NCBI RefSeq assembly: GCF_014851905.1
Contig: NZ_JACVAQ010000001.1
Location: 1 to 64,000 of the forward strand
Origin: Pseudomonas sp. PDM14
GTDB taxonomy: Bacteria; Pseudomonadota; Gammaproteobacteria; Pseudomonadales; Pseudomonadaceae
Direction: 5' to 3'
DNA length: 64,000 nucleotides
Of this stretch, positions 1 through 9,200 are shown in pieces. The translations under genes and the position numbers were made by a program. The notes under the pieces were generated by a model that did no database searches, was not told the DNA's origin, and saw nothing but the letters and a program-made list of their open reading frames with translations. Each line of letters opens with the position of its first letter. Positions within the stretch are counted from its first letter, which is position 1.

Positions 1-108
1 TGATAATCAGTTGACTATCAGTCTTACCTCACAAGCACCCACACGAATTGCTTGATTCAAGTTGTTAAAGAGCGTTTCGATTAAGTCTTTCGTCTCAACC
101 GAGGCCGC
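1..108 (-). ncRNA. 5' leader of an rRNA operon (partial, reads off the left edge)
   Basis: Read on the minus strand, this is the leader that precedes 16S rRNA in Pseudomonas: a boxA followed by the conserved word GAATCAAGCAATTCGTGTGG. The 16S gene itself would lie left of base 1. Recognition is from memory of Pseudomonas rrn leaders; the mature rRNA is not visible, so the call rests on leader, boxA and promoters together. A short open frame on the plus strand here is not a gene. Confidence 0.75.
62..74 (-). promoter_or_regulatory. boxA antitermination site
   Basis: The minus strand reads CGCTCTTTAACAA, matching the rrn boxA consensus (TGCTCTTTAACA) bound by NusB/NusE. It sits about 40 bp downstream of the nearest promoter, where rRNA antitermination is loaded. 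Confidence 0.8.
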
Positions 109-110
109 GC

Positions 111-138
111 ATTCTACAGCAGCCTTTAAATCTGTCAA
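111..138 (-). promoter_or_regulatory. rrn tandem promoter 1 (proximal)
   Basis: Minus-strand TTGACA (133-138), 16-bp spacer, TAGAAT (111-116), then GCGCGG, a GC-rich discriminator typical of stringently controlled rRNA promoters. AT-rich DNA lies upstream of the -35, as in UP elements. Confidence 0.8.
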
Positions 139-218
139 GCTGTTTTTGAAGAATTTTTCGTTTCTTCTCAACCGCTTGCGCTTCCGATCTGCTTTCGCTT
201 CACATCAGCGGGAGGCGA

Positions 219-246
219 ATTCTACAGCGTTCAAACTCGCTGTCAA
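219..246 (-). promoter_or_regulatory. rrn tandem promoter 2
   Basis: Minus-strand TTGACA (241-246), 16-bp spacer, TAGAAT (219-224). Same hexamers and spacer as promoter 1, 108 bp upstream of it. Confidence 0.75.
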
Positions 247-324
247 CCACCTCTTTCACACTACCTCAGTCGCTTCCGACTGAGGCGCTAACAAGATCAA
301 ACCACCACCTTGTCAGCCCGGCGA

Positions 325-352
325 ATTCTACTCGAATCCGCCACCGTTGCAA
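325..352 (-). promoter_or_regulatory. rrn tandem promoter 3
   Basis: Minus-strand TTGCAA (347-352), 16-bp spacer, TAGAAT (325-330), followed by TCGCCGG. The -35 is weaker than in promoters 1 and 2, but the geometry is the same. Confidence 0.6.
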
Positions 353-421
353 CCTTTATTTTCGTCTAACTTCTTGTTTACTAAGGAGTTTTCGGATCCG
401 GCTGCACCGGAAGAGGTGCGC

Positions 422-449
422 ATTATAGGGGAGACAGAAACGGCGTCAA
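422..449 (-). promoter_or_regulatory. rrn tandem promoter 4 (distal)
   Basis: Minus-strand TTGACG (444-449), 16-bp spacer, TATAAT (422-427), then GCGCACC. It lies between the 3' end of the lipoamide dehydrogenase gene and promoter 3 and fits the same 16-bp-spacer design. Confidence 0.6.
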
Positions 450-504
450 CACCTTTGTGAAGGAAATATGGAAAGAAGTTCTTACACCCCGTAATCGCGC
501 GCTT

Positions 505-1905
505 TCAAGCCTGCATCGTCCAGCCTTCCACGGCCATTGCAGCCTGGCGCAGCGCTTCGGAACGGGTTGGGTGTGGGTGGCAGATGAGGGCGATGTCTGC
601 AGAGGACGCGGCGAACTCCATCGCAACGCAATACTCACCGATCATCTCGCTAACGCTTGGCCCGATCAGATGCACACCGAGGATCTCATCGGTGCGCTCA
701 TCCGCAAGCACCTTGGCGAAGCCTTCTGTTTCGTGATTGATCTTCGCTCGGCTATTGGCCGTGAACGGGAACTTGCCCACCTTATAAGCCCGTCCTTCCG
801 CCCTGAGCTGTTCTTCGGTCTTCCCTGCACTCGCCACTTCCGGCTTGGTGTAGATGACGCTGGGGATGACCTCGTAGTTGACCTCGGCGGCATGACCCGC
901 AATCCGCTCGATACAGGCGATCGCTTCCTCCTCAGCCTTGTGCGCCAGCATCAGCCCCGAGGTGACATCGCCAATGACCCAGACGCCGCCAACCGATGTC
1001 TTCAAGTGCTCATTCTCGACAATCCCACGCTGGTTCGGTGCAAGACCCACGCTCTCCAGGCCAAGCCCTTCTATATAAGGACGGCGACCGATGGCCACCA
1101 GCACGTAGTCTGCCTGCAACGACTCAGCCGCACCGCCTGCCGCCGGCTCGAGCGTGAGTGACACCGACTTGCCATCGACAACGGCGCTGGTCACCTTGCT
1201 GCCCAGCTTGAACGCCATCCCTTGCTTGGACAGTGAGCGCTGCAGCGTCTTGCCCGTTTCCAGATCGAGTCCGGGGCAAATCCGGTCGAGATACTCGACC
1301 ACAGTCACTTCACTGCCTAGGCGCCGCCAGACCGAACCGAGTTCGAGCCCGATCACACCCGCTCCGATCACCACCAGGTGCTTGGGCACCTCGGGAAGCG
1401 ACAACGCGCCCGTCGAATCGAGAATGCGCTGGTTATCGATGGTCACGCCCGGCAGCGGTGTTGGCTCTGAACCGGTGGCGATGATGATGTCCTTCGCTGA
1501 CAACTCCAGCTGACTGCCATCGGCAGCAGTGACCATGACGCGCCCCACTCCATCGATGCGTCCCCACCCCTTGATCCAGTCGACCTTGTTCTTGCGAAAG
1601 AGAAACTCGATGCCCTTGGTGAGTGCGTCAACGCTCTCCGCCTTCTGTTTCATCATCTGCGACAAATTGAGCAAAGGCTTGACCTCGATACCAAGGTTGG
1701 CGAACTCCTTGCCCGCTGCGGCTTCGTACAGTTCCGATGCATGCAGCAGCGCCTTCGATGGCATGCAGCCGACGTTGAGGCAGGTGCCGCCGAGGGTTTC
1801 CCGTCCTTCGACGCAGGCTACCTTCAGCCCCAACTGGCCAGCGCGAATGGCTGCGTTATAGCCGCCCGGACCGCCACCAATGATCACAACGTCGTATGCA
1901 CTCAT
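505..1905 (-). CDS. lpd: dihydrolipoamide dehydrogenase (Lpd3-type E3)
   Basis: The 466-residue FAD flavoprotein reoxidises dihydrolipoamide with NAD+ in 2-oxoacid dehydrogenase or glycine-cleavage complexes. Visible are the N-terminal FAD-binding GGGPGG motif, the redox-active disulfide in GGTCLNVGC (Cys42/Cys47), the NAD-binding GAGVIGLELG segment, the second FAD motif ending GDV, and the C-terminal His-Pro-His-Pro-Thr active-site element near residues 443-447 with its partner Glu450. Length is usual for E3. It has no E1/E2 genes beside it, so it is probably a supplementary E3, like Lpd3 of P. aeruginosa. Its 3' end faces the rRNA promoter region. Which complex it serves cannot be told from here. 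Confidence 0.93.
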   Translation of the reverse strand: MSAYDVVIIGGGPGGYNAAIRAGQLGLKVACVEGRETLGGTCLNVGCMPSKALLHASELYEAAAGKEFANLGIEVKPLLNLSQMMKQKAESVDALTKGIEFLFRKNKVDWIKGWGRIDGVGRVMVTAADGSQLELSAKDIIIATGSEPTPLPGVTIDNQRILDSTGALSLPEVPKHLVVIGAGVIGLELGSVWRRLGSEVTVVEYLDRICPGLDLETGKTLQRSLSKQGMAFKLGSKVTSAVVDGKSVSLTLEPAAGGAAESLQADYVLVAIGRRPYIEGLGLESVGLAPNQRGIVENEHLKTSVGGVWVIGDVTSGLMLAHKAEEEAIACIERIAGHAAEVNYEVIPSVIYTKPEVASAGKTEEQLRAEGRAYKVGKFPFTANSRAKINHETEGFAKVLADERTDEILGVHLIGPSVSEMIGEYCVAMEFAASSADIALICHPHPTRSEALRQAAMAVEGWTMQA

Positions 1906-1920
1906 GCGAAGTCTCCGAAG

Positions 1921-3138
1921 TCAGGGAAGTTTGGCAGCCGCCTGGGCTGCAGCCGGATGCGGCGCGCGCAACAGATGAAACAGCACGAAAGCTGCCACGG
2001 CGAAAATCGCGTGTAGAAGCACCATAGGCCATGCAGATCCATCCTGCAGGGCACTGAGCAACAGGCCTGCACAGGTAGCACCGAGCATCTGAGCGAACCC
2101 CATCAACCCGGACGCCAGCCCTGCACGATGGGCATTGGGCATCACCACGCCCGCCACCGACGCCGGCAGCACCATCCCGCCACCCAGCGTCACCAACACT
2201 TGCGGCAGGGACAGACCGAGAATCGACAAACCGAACAACTTGTAGACCACCAGGCTCAACAGGCCACCGACAGCCACCAGGGCGACGCCAATGCCAACGA
2301 TGCGTACCGGACCAAGGCCGAGAATGTTGCGCCGTGTGAACACCGCGCCAGCGATAAGACCGGAGACGATCAGGCCGAACGTCAAGCCGTACTGCGTAGC
2401 CGTCAGCTGCAGCAGCTTTATATACGTGAAGGACGAGCCGGCGATCACCGCGAACATCGCGCCATAGGTGAGCAACAGCGCGATGGCGAACGCGCGACTG
2501 GCACGCGAGCGCAGCAAGTCCAGGTAATTGCCCGCCAGGTGCCGAAGCTGGCCGGCCTGCGGATCGAGATGCGCGTTGCTCTCCTTATATAGAAGGACAA
2601 CCGCCAGCAACGCGCTGGCGCCAACCAGCAAAGCGGCGATGATCGGCGCCTGCCAGCCACCCAGAACGGTGAGCAGGCCTCCCAGCATGGGGGAAATGAC
2701 GATGGCGCACAGCATGCCGATCACAGTCAGAGCCAGAGCGGGAGCCGCTTGCGCCTGCCAAACATCACGCACGATGGCTCGCGCCAATACCAGCGCCGCA
2801 CACGCCCCCAACCCCTGCAGCACGCGGGCGGCGATGAACTCGCCCATGTTGCTGGCGAACAGCATCCAGGCCGTGGCGGCGAGATAGGCCAGCAACCCGA
2901 CGATGAGCACCGGACGCCGACCGATGCGATCCGATAGCGGCCCCAATACCAACTGGCCGACACCAAAGGCTGCGACGAACGCGGACAGCGCCACCAGGCT
3001 ACTGCCGGGACGCGCATCGAATGCCACCTCGATACCCCCCAGACTGGGAATGATCAGCTGGGTGGAAATCTCACCCAATGCGGTCAGCACGATCAGGAGC
3101 AGCAACAGGCTTCGAGAAGGAATGGGGACAGGGCGCAT
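1921..3138 (-). CDS. MFS drug exporter, Bcr/CflA-like
   Basis: The predicted 405-residue, 12-helix inner-membrane proton antiporter is hydrophobic throughout. MFS motif A (GPLSDRIGRRP) follows helix 2, and the RAIVRDVW stretch is typical of Bcr/CflA multidrug transporters. A longer frame exists upstream, but ATG 3138 is chosen because GGAG lies 7 nt before it and translation from there begins directly at the first membrane segment. The gene ends 15 bp before the lpd start and may be cotranscribed with it. It is divergent from the thioesterase gene, across an operator-like inverted repeat. The substrate is unknown. Confidence 0.85.
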   Translation of the reverse strand: MRPVPIPSRSLLLLLIVLTALGEISTQLIIPSLGGIEVAFDARPGSSLVALSAFVAAFGVGQLVLGPLSDRIGRRPVLIVGLLAYLAATAWMLFASNMGEFIAARVLQGLGACAALVLARAIVRDVWQAQAAPALALTVIGMLCAIVISPMLGGLLTVLGGWQAPIIAALLVGASALLAVVLLYKESNAHLDPQAGQLRHLAGNYLDLLRSRASRAFAIALLLTYGAMFAVIAGSSFTYIKLLQLTATQYGLTFGLIVSGLIAGAVFTRRNILGLGPVRIVGIGVALVAVGGLLSLVVYKLFGLSILGLSLPQVLVTLGGGMVLPASVAGVVMPNAHRAGLASGLMGFAQMLGATCAGLLLSALQDGSAWPMVLLHAIFAVAAFVLFHLLRAPHPAAAQAAAKLP

Positions 3139-3174
3139 GGCGACTCCGCAATCAGGGCTGGATTTAATATTTAG

Positions 3175-3200
3175 GTCGTAATATATAATTAGATTACGAC
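3175..3200. promoter_or_regulatory. operator-like inverted repeat between divergent genes
   Basis: GTCGTAAT (3175-3182) and ATTACGAC (3193-3200) are perfect 8-bp arms around a 10-bp AT-only-like spacer in the 106-bp gap between the exporter and the thioesterase. The size suits a TetR or MarR dimer. The binding protein is not identified. Confidence 0.55.
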
Positions 3201-3207
3201 TGCAATC
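3194..3207 (+). promoter_or_regulatory. shared motif, copy 1 (TTACGACTGCAATC)
   Basis: This overlaps the right arm of the inverted repeat. A near-identical 14-mer (TTATGATCGCAATC, three transitions) occurs at 3831-3844 before the thiolase. Each copy is followed by or paired with a TCAAACGAT word, in opposite orientations. This suggests one regulator for both promoters. Confidence 0.4.
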
Positions 3208-3244
3208 AAACGATTCTGCCGACCTTTCCCGATGGAGATCTGTC

Positions 3245-3784
3245 ATGCCCGTGCTTACCCGTGAAGAAAAACTCGCCAGCTGGCTGGCCGCCGAACAAAG
3301 CCAGCGCGCCACGCTGGCAGCCCCCGGCACGCTGACCCTGGCCCAGGTTGCCGAACTGGCGCCGCAGGAGTTCTTCGACCGCATCGGCAAGGGCGAACTG
3401 CCCTGCCCGCCTTTTGGCGACCTGGTGGATTTCGTGCCGATCGAATGGTCTGCCGGCCTGTTCGTGTTCCAAGGCACACCGGACGCGCGCCACTACAACC
3501 CGCTGGGCAGCGTGCACGGTGGCTACGCCGCGACGCTGCTCGACTCGTGCATGGGCTGCGCCGTTCATACGCTGCTCAAGCCCGGCCAGGGCTACACCAC
3601 GACCGACCTGCGCATCAGCTACGTGCGCGCCCTGCGGGGCGACATCGGCCCGGTGCGCGCCGAAGGCCGTATCGTGCACCTGGGTCGTAGCACCGCATTG
3701 GCTGAAGGGCGTATCTATGACGTCGACGACCGTCTGTATGCCGTCGGTTCGACCACCTGCCTGATCCTCAACATGCAGGGCTGA
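3245..3784 (+). CDS. PaaI-type hotdog acyl-CoA thioesterase
   Basis: This 179-residue protein is predicted to hydrolyse acyl- or aryl-CoA thioesters in the cytoplasm. The hotdog signature sits in the middle: HYNPLGSVHGGYAATLLDS (about residues 82-100), with the HGG turn and central helix of the PaaI/YbgC-like group, followed by the antiparallel strands. A GGAG sits 7-8 nt before ATG 3245. It is divergent from an exporter, and the next gene on its strand is a thiolase 150 bp away, suggesting a role in CoA-ester turnover. The N-terminal 60 residues precede the fold and are not recognised. Confidence 0.85.
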   Translation: MPVLTREEKLASWLAAEQSQRATLAAPGTLTLAQVAELAPQEFFDRIGKGELPCPPFGDLVDFVPIEWSAGLFVFQGTPDARHYNPLGSVHGGYAATLLDSCMGCAVHTLLKPGQGYTTTDLRISYVRALRGDIGPVRAEGRIVHLGRSTALAEGRIYDVDDRLYAVGSTTCLILNMQG

Positions 3785-3830
3785 GCACCTCGCATCCATA
3801 GAGAACGACCGCTGCTGCGATGCATTTAAA

Positions 3831-3844
3831 TTATGATCGCAATC
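3831..3844 (+). promoter_or_regulatory. shared motif, copy 2 (TTATGATCGCAATC)
   Basis: Second copy of the motif found upstream of the thioesterase, here about 90 bp before the thiolase start in AT-rich DNA. GATCG and CGATC arms (3835-3853 region) form a small inverted repeat around CAATCTATA. Confidence 0.4.
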
Positions 3845-3934
3845 TATACGATCGTTTGAATTACACCTATCATCTTTCTCGACGGTGACATCCGAATCAC
3901 CCCGTCGACCACCACCCGCCAAGGACTGATTGCC

Positions 3935-5071
3935 ATGACTTCCATCGTGATTGCCGGTTACGCCCGCTCCCCTTTCCACTTCGCCAAGAAGGGTTCGCTG
4001 ATCAATATCCGTCCCGACGATCTGGCCGCGCAGGTGCTCAAGGGTCTGGTCGACAAGCTCGACCTCGATCCCAGTGAGATCGAGGACGTGATCATGGGCT
4101 GCGCCTACCCCGAAGCCGAACAGGGCATGAACATCGCGCGCATCGCCAGCTTCCGTGCCGGCTTCCCGGAAACCCTGGGCGGCGCCACGGTGAACCGCTT
4201 CTGCGGCTCCTCGATGACCGCCATTCACTTCGCCGCCGGGCAGATCATGCTCGGCGCTGGCGAGGCCTTCATCTGCTCTGGCATCGAGTCGATGACCCGC
4301 GTGCCCATGGGCGGCTTCAACATCTCGCCCAACCCGAGCCTGATGAGCAGCTTCCCGCAGGTGTACATGGCCATGGGGCATACCGCCGAGGAAGTCGCCA
4401 AGCGCTTCGAGGTCAGCCGTGAAGAGCAGGAAGCCATGGCGGTGGAGTCCCACGCCAAGGCCGCCAGCGCCCGTGAGCGCGGCCTGTTCGTCGATGAGAT
4501 CGTCGCCATCGACACCCCGGATGGCCGTGTCGAGGAAGACGGCTGCATCCGCCCCGGCACCAACGCCGAAGCCCTGGCCGGGTTGAAACCAGCATTCGGC
4601 GGCAGCGTCACCGCAGCCACCTCCTCGCCGCTGACCGATGGCAGCGCCGCGGTGCTGGTGTGCACCGAGGAATTTGCCCGCAGCCGCAATCTGGAAATCT
4701 TCGCGCGAGTCAAGGCGGTCGCGGTCGGCGGTTGTGCGCCGGACATCATGGGCGTGGGCCCGGTCGTAGCCACCCGCAAGGTGCTCGAACGTGCCGGCCT
4801 GAGCATCGACGACATCGACCTGGTGGAAATCAATGAGGCCTTCGCCAGCCAATCCATCGCCTGCGTCCGTGAACTGGGCCTGGACATGGCCAAGGTCAAC
4901 ATCGATGGCGGCGCCCTCGCCCTCGGCCACCCGCTGGGTGCAACCGGTGCGCGCATCACCGGCAAGGCGGCTTCGCTGCTCAAGCGCACCGGCGGGCGCT
5001 ACGCCATCGCCACCCAGTGCATCGCCGGTGGCCAGGGCGTCGCCACGCTGCTGGAAGCGGTCGACCAGTGA
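3935..5071 (+). CDS. thiolase (acetyl-CoA acyltransferase)
   Basis: The 378-residue thiolase is predicted to cleave 3-ketoacyl-CoA with CoA, or run the reverse condensation. The nucleophile is Cys90 in NRFCGSS, the general base His332 in GHPLGATGAR, and the second cysteine Cys362 in QCIAGGQG. The last motif is usually CIGGGQG, so one glycine is replaced by alanine. NEAFA, also part of the active site, is present near residue 298. The start at 3935 gives a complete N-terminus. The gene ends 17 bp before the RND adaptor, so an operon with the efflux genes is likely. The substrate chain length is unknown. Confidence 0.92.
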   Translation: MTSIVIAGYARSPFHFAKKGSLINIRPDDLAAQVLKGLVDKLDLDPSEIEDVIMGCAYPEAEQGMNIARIASFRAGFPETLGGATVNRFCGSSMTAIHFAAGQIMLGAGEAFICSGIESMTRVPMGGFNISPNPSLMSSFPQVYMAMGHTAEEVAKRFEVSREEQEAMAVESHAKAASARERGLFVDEIVAIDTPDGRVEEDGCIRPGTNAEALAGLKPAFGGSVTAATSSPLTDGSAAVLVCTEEFARSRNLEIFARVKAVAVGGCAPDIMGVGPVVATRKVLERAGLSIDDIDLVEINEAFASQSIACVRELGLDMAKVNIDGGALALGHPLGATGARITGKAASLLKRTGGRYAIATQCIAGGQGVATLLEAVDQ

Positions 5072-5088
5072 ACACAGGAGCCCGGCTC

Positions 5089-6210
5089 ATGCGCATGCCC
5101 CCACGTCGCCTCAGCAGGCTGCTGCCGCTGATCGCCCTGCTCGCCCTTGCCGGCTGCAACAGCCAGGCCGATAGCACGGCGAATACCACAACCGCGCCGC
5201 GGCTGGTACTCGCCGCCCCGGTGGAGCCCGCCGCGCAGCATGCGGCGGTTTATACCGGCGTGGTCGCCGCGCGGACCGAGAGCAACCTCGGCTTTCGGGT
5301 CGCCGGCAAGGTGATCGAACGCAAGGTCGATCCAGGTATGCGCGTGCGCCGGGGCGATACGCTTCTGGTGCTGGACATCGAGGATTTCGAGCTGGCCCTG
5401 CGCGCGGCGAACAACCGCGTACAGGCGGCACGGGCCGAGTTGAATCAGGCCCGTGACGATGCCCGGCGCTATCAGCGACTGGTCAGCAGCGGTGCGATCT
5501 CCAAGCAGATCTTCGACCAGGCGGCGACGCGCCTGCGGGTCGCCGAGGCCGACCTGGCAGCCGCCAGCTCGGATGCCAACCAGGTGCAGAACCGCCGCAG
5601 CTACTCGACCCTCAAGGCCGACGCCGACGGGGTGATCACCGAGGTGCAGGTCGACCGTGGCCAGGTCGTGGGCGAAGGGCAGATCGTCGCCCGTCTTGCC
5701 CATGACGGCGCCCGCGAGGCGGTGATCGACATCCCGGAAACCCAGCGCGAACTGGCCGGCAACGCAGCCCAGGCGGCGCTGTTCAGCACGCCGGCGGTGA
5801 GCGTTGCCGCGCGGCTGCGCGAGCTGTCTGCCGCGGCCGATCCGGCGACCCGTACCTTTCGCGCGCGCTACATTCTCGACGGTGCCAGCGAGCCGTTCCC
5901 TATTGGCTCGACCATCACCCTGCGCCTGGCCAGCGACAGCGCCACGCAGCAGGTCCGGGTGCCGCTCGGCGCGCTGTACGACGCAGGCAAGGGAAGCGGT
6001 GTGTGGCTGATCGACGATGAGGACCGCGTGCACTTCAAGCCCGTGCAGGTCGTGCGTCTGGAACAGGAACACGCGCTGCTCGGCGCGGGCGTGAACAGCG
6101 GCCAGCGCGTTGTCGCGCTCGGCGCGCACCTGCTGCACGAGGGCGACCCGGTTCGGCTGCTGCCCGGCCAGGCACTCGCCCTGGCCAATGCCGCACAAGG
6201 AAAACCCTGA
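5089..6210 (+). CDS. RND efflux periplasmic adaptor, lipoprotein
   Basis: The 373-residue HlyD/AcrA-family adaptor links an inner-membrane RND pump to an outer-membrane channel. ATG 5089 is chosen over an upstream in-frame start because AGGAG lies 8 nt before it and the product then begins with a lipoprotein signal: basic residues, a hydrophobic run and a LAGC lipobox with the lipidated Cys near residue 23. Barrel-sandwich hybrid halves flank a coiled-coil hairpin at roughly residues 100-170, followed by beta-barrel and membrane-proximal domains. It lies 1 bp from the pump gene. No outer-membrane factor gene is present, so it must borrow one. Confidence 0.88.
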   Translation: MRMPPRRLSRLLPLIALLALAGCNSQADSTANTTTAPRLVLAAPVEPAAQHAAVYTGVVAARTESNLGFRVAGKVIERKVDPGMRVRRGDTLLVLDIEDFELALRAANNRVQAARAELNQARDDARRYQRLVSSGAISKQIFDQAATRLRVAEADLAAASSDANQVQNRRSYSTLKADADGVITEVQVDRGQVVGEGQIVARLAHDGAREAVIDIPETQRELAGNAAQAALFSTPAVSVAARLRELSAAADPATRTFRARYILDGASEPFPIGSTITLRLASDSATQQVRVPLGALYDAGKGSGVWLIDDEDRVHFKPVQVVRLEQEHALLGAGVNSGQRVVALGAHLLHEGDPVRLLPGQALALANAAQGKP

Positions 6211-6211
6211 C

Positions 6212-9200
6212 ATGCGCGGCCTCAACCTTTCGGAAATCGCGGTACGCAATCCGGCGGTCACCCTGTTCCTGATCATCGCCGTGCTGGCGTCGGGCATCTT
6301 CGCCTTCGGCAAGCTGGGGCGCGCCGAAGACCCGTCCTTCACCGTCAAGGTGATGACCGTCACCGCCGCCTGGCCCGGCGCCACAGCCCGGGAGATGCAG
6401 GAACAGGTGGCGGACCGCCTGGAAAAGCGCCTGCAGGAGCTGGACTACTACGACCGCGTCGAAACCATCGCCCAACCGGGCTTCGTCTCGATGAAGGTGA
6501 TGTTTCTCGACTCGACCCCGCCCGGTGCCATACAGGACGTGTTCTACCAGACCCGCAAGAAACTAGGCGATGAAGCCAGCCGCCTGCCGCAGGGCGTGGC
6601 CGGCCCCTTCTTCAACGATGAATATTCCGACGTGTACTTCGCCCTCTACGCCCTGGAAGCCGAGCAGTTACCGCACCGGCAACTGGTCAGCATGGCCGAG
6701 GAACTGCGCCAGGGATTTCTGCACCTGCCCGGGGTGAAGAAGGTCAACATCCTTGGTGAGCAGGCCCAACGCGTGTTCGTCGAATTCTCCTACGAGCGTC
6801 TGGCCACGCTGGGCATCAAGCCCGAGCAGATCTTCGAGGCGCTGGCCAAGCAAAACAACGTGGCGCCCTCCGGCTTCGTCGAAACCAGCGGGCCACGTGC
6901 CTACATCCGCCTCGACGGTGCCTTCGACAGCCTGACGCAGATCGAAAACGTGCCACTGCTGGCCAACGGCAAGGTCTTGCGCATTGCCGATGTCGCCAGC
7001 GTGCGGCGCGGCTACGAAGACCCGCCCACCTACCGCATTCGCCACCAGGGCACGCCGGCGCTGATGCTCGGCGTGATCATGCAGAAGCACTTCAACGGCC
7101 TCGACCTCGACAAGGCGCTCAAGGACGAGGAAGCGCGCCTCCATGCCCAACTGCCTTTGGGCGTGACCTTCGACAAGGTCGCCGACCAGGCCAGCAAGAT
7201 TCGCCTGGCGGTCAACGAGTTCATGATCAAGTTCTTCGTCGCCCTCGCCGTGGTCATGTTCATCAGCCTGCTCGCGCTGGGCTTTCGCGTCGGCCTGGTG
7301 GTCGCCGCGGCGGTACCGCTGACCCTGTCGATCGTCTTCGTGATCATGCTGATGAGCGGCCGCGAGTTCGACCGCATCACCCTCGGCGCGCTGATCCTGT
7401 CCCTCGGCCTGCTGGTGGACGACGCCATCATCGCCATCGAGATGATGGTGGTGAAGCTGGAGGAAGGCCTCGACCGCATTTCCGCGGCCACCTACGCCTG
7501 GAGCTCGACCGCCGCACCGATGCTCACCGGCACCCTGGTGACCATCATCGGCTTCCTGCCGGTGGGCTTCGCCAAGTCCGGCGCCGGCGAGTACGCCGGC
7601 AACATCTTCTGGATCGTCGGCTTCGCCCTGATCGCCTCCTGGCTGGTGGCCGTGGTATTCACGCCCTACCTGGGGGTGAAGCTGCTACCCGCCATCAAGC
7701 CGGTAGCCGGCGGCCACGACGCGATCTACGCCAGCCCCGGCTATGCCCGGCTGCGCCGCATGGTCGAGGCCTGCGTGCGCCATCGCTATCTGGTCACCGG
7801 CCTGGTGGTCGGTGCATTCGTGCTGTGCATCCTCGGCATGGGCGTGGTGAAGAAGCAGTTCTTCCCCAACTCGGACCGCTCCGAGCTGATGCTCGAGGTC
7901 TACATGCCACCGGGCAGCGCCTTCAAGGCCACCGAAGCGGTGGTCGAACAGCTGGAACAGGCCCTGCGCCAGGAACCCCAGGCCAAGCTGGTGGATGCCT
8001 ACATCGGTGGCGGCCCGCCGCGTTTCTTCCTCTCGCTCAACCCGGAACTGCCCGATCCGGCCTTCGCCAAGCTGGTGGTGCAGACCGACAGTGCCACGGA
8101 GCGCGAAGCGCTCAAGCTGCGCATGCGCCAACGCATCGCCGCCGGTGAGTTTCCCTCGGCCAGGGTGCGGGTCACACAGCTGCTGTTCGGTCCGCCCGTG
8201 CCCTTCCCGGTGGTCTTCCGCCTCTCCGGGCCGGACGTCGACGTGCTGCGCGGCATCGCCGCCGAGGCACGCACCATCGTCGAAGCCAACCCGCTCACCC
8301 GCGACACCTTCATCGACTGGGGCGAGCGCAGCAGTGGCTACCGCCTGGTGCTCGACCAGGACCGCCTGCGCCTGCTCGGCTTTACCCCGGCGGAGGTTAA
8401 ATCCCAGGTCAATGCCCTGCTCAGCGGCAACCCGATCACCCAGGTTCGCGAAGGCACGCGCAGCGTTTCGGTGATGGTTCGCGCCCTCGGCGTGCAGCGC
8501 GAACAGCTGGGCAGCATCGACGACCTGACCATCACCAACGCCGCCGGCCTGTCCGTGCCGCTGCAACAGGTCGGGCACTTCCAGCCGGTGATGGAGGAGC
8601 CGATCCTCAAGCGACGCAACCGCGAGATCACCTTCGAAGTGCGCGCCGACATCATCGATGGCACCCAGCCGCCGGACGCCGAACTGTCCGCCTATGCCGA
8701 CCTGCAGCCGCTGATCGCCGCCCTGCCCGCCGGCTATCACCTGGCCATCGGCGGCCCGGTGGAAGAAAGCGGCAAGGCCAACAAGGCGCTTGCCGTGCTG
8801 TTCCCGATCATGATCCTGCTGATGCTGGTGGTGATCATGTTCCAGGTGCGCTCGTTCGGCGTGATGTTCATGGTCTTCGCCACCGCACCGCTCGGCCTGA
8901 TCGGCGCAGTGCCGAGCCTGTTGCTGTTCAACCAGCCGTTCGGCTTCAACGCCATCCTCGCGCTGATCGGCATCGGCGGCATTCTCATGCGCAACACGCT
9001 GATCTTCACCGACCAGATTCGCCAGAACCAGGATCACGGCATGCCGATACGCGAGGCGATCATCGAGGCCACGGTCCGCCGCGCGCGCCCGGTGATCCTC
9101 ACTGCGCTGGCCGCCGCACTGGCGTTCATCCCGCTGACGTTCTCGGTGTTCTGGTCGTCGCTGGCCTACGTACTGATTGGCGGCGTACTGGTGGGCACGC

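Noticed and set aside
62..283. A 73-codon rightward frame at the left edge
   Set aside because: It lies within the rRNA leader and promoter region, and the amino-acid composition is meaningless.
3206..4930. A 574-codon leftward frame opposite the thioesterase and thiolase
   Set aside because: It lies antisense to two well-supported genes in high-GC DNA and is His/Asp/Ala-rich without any domain.
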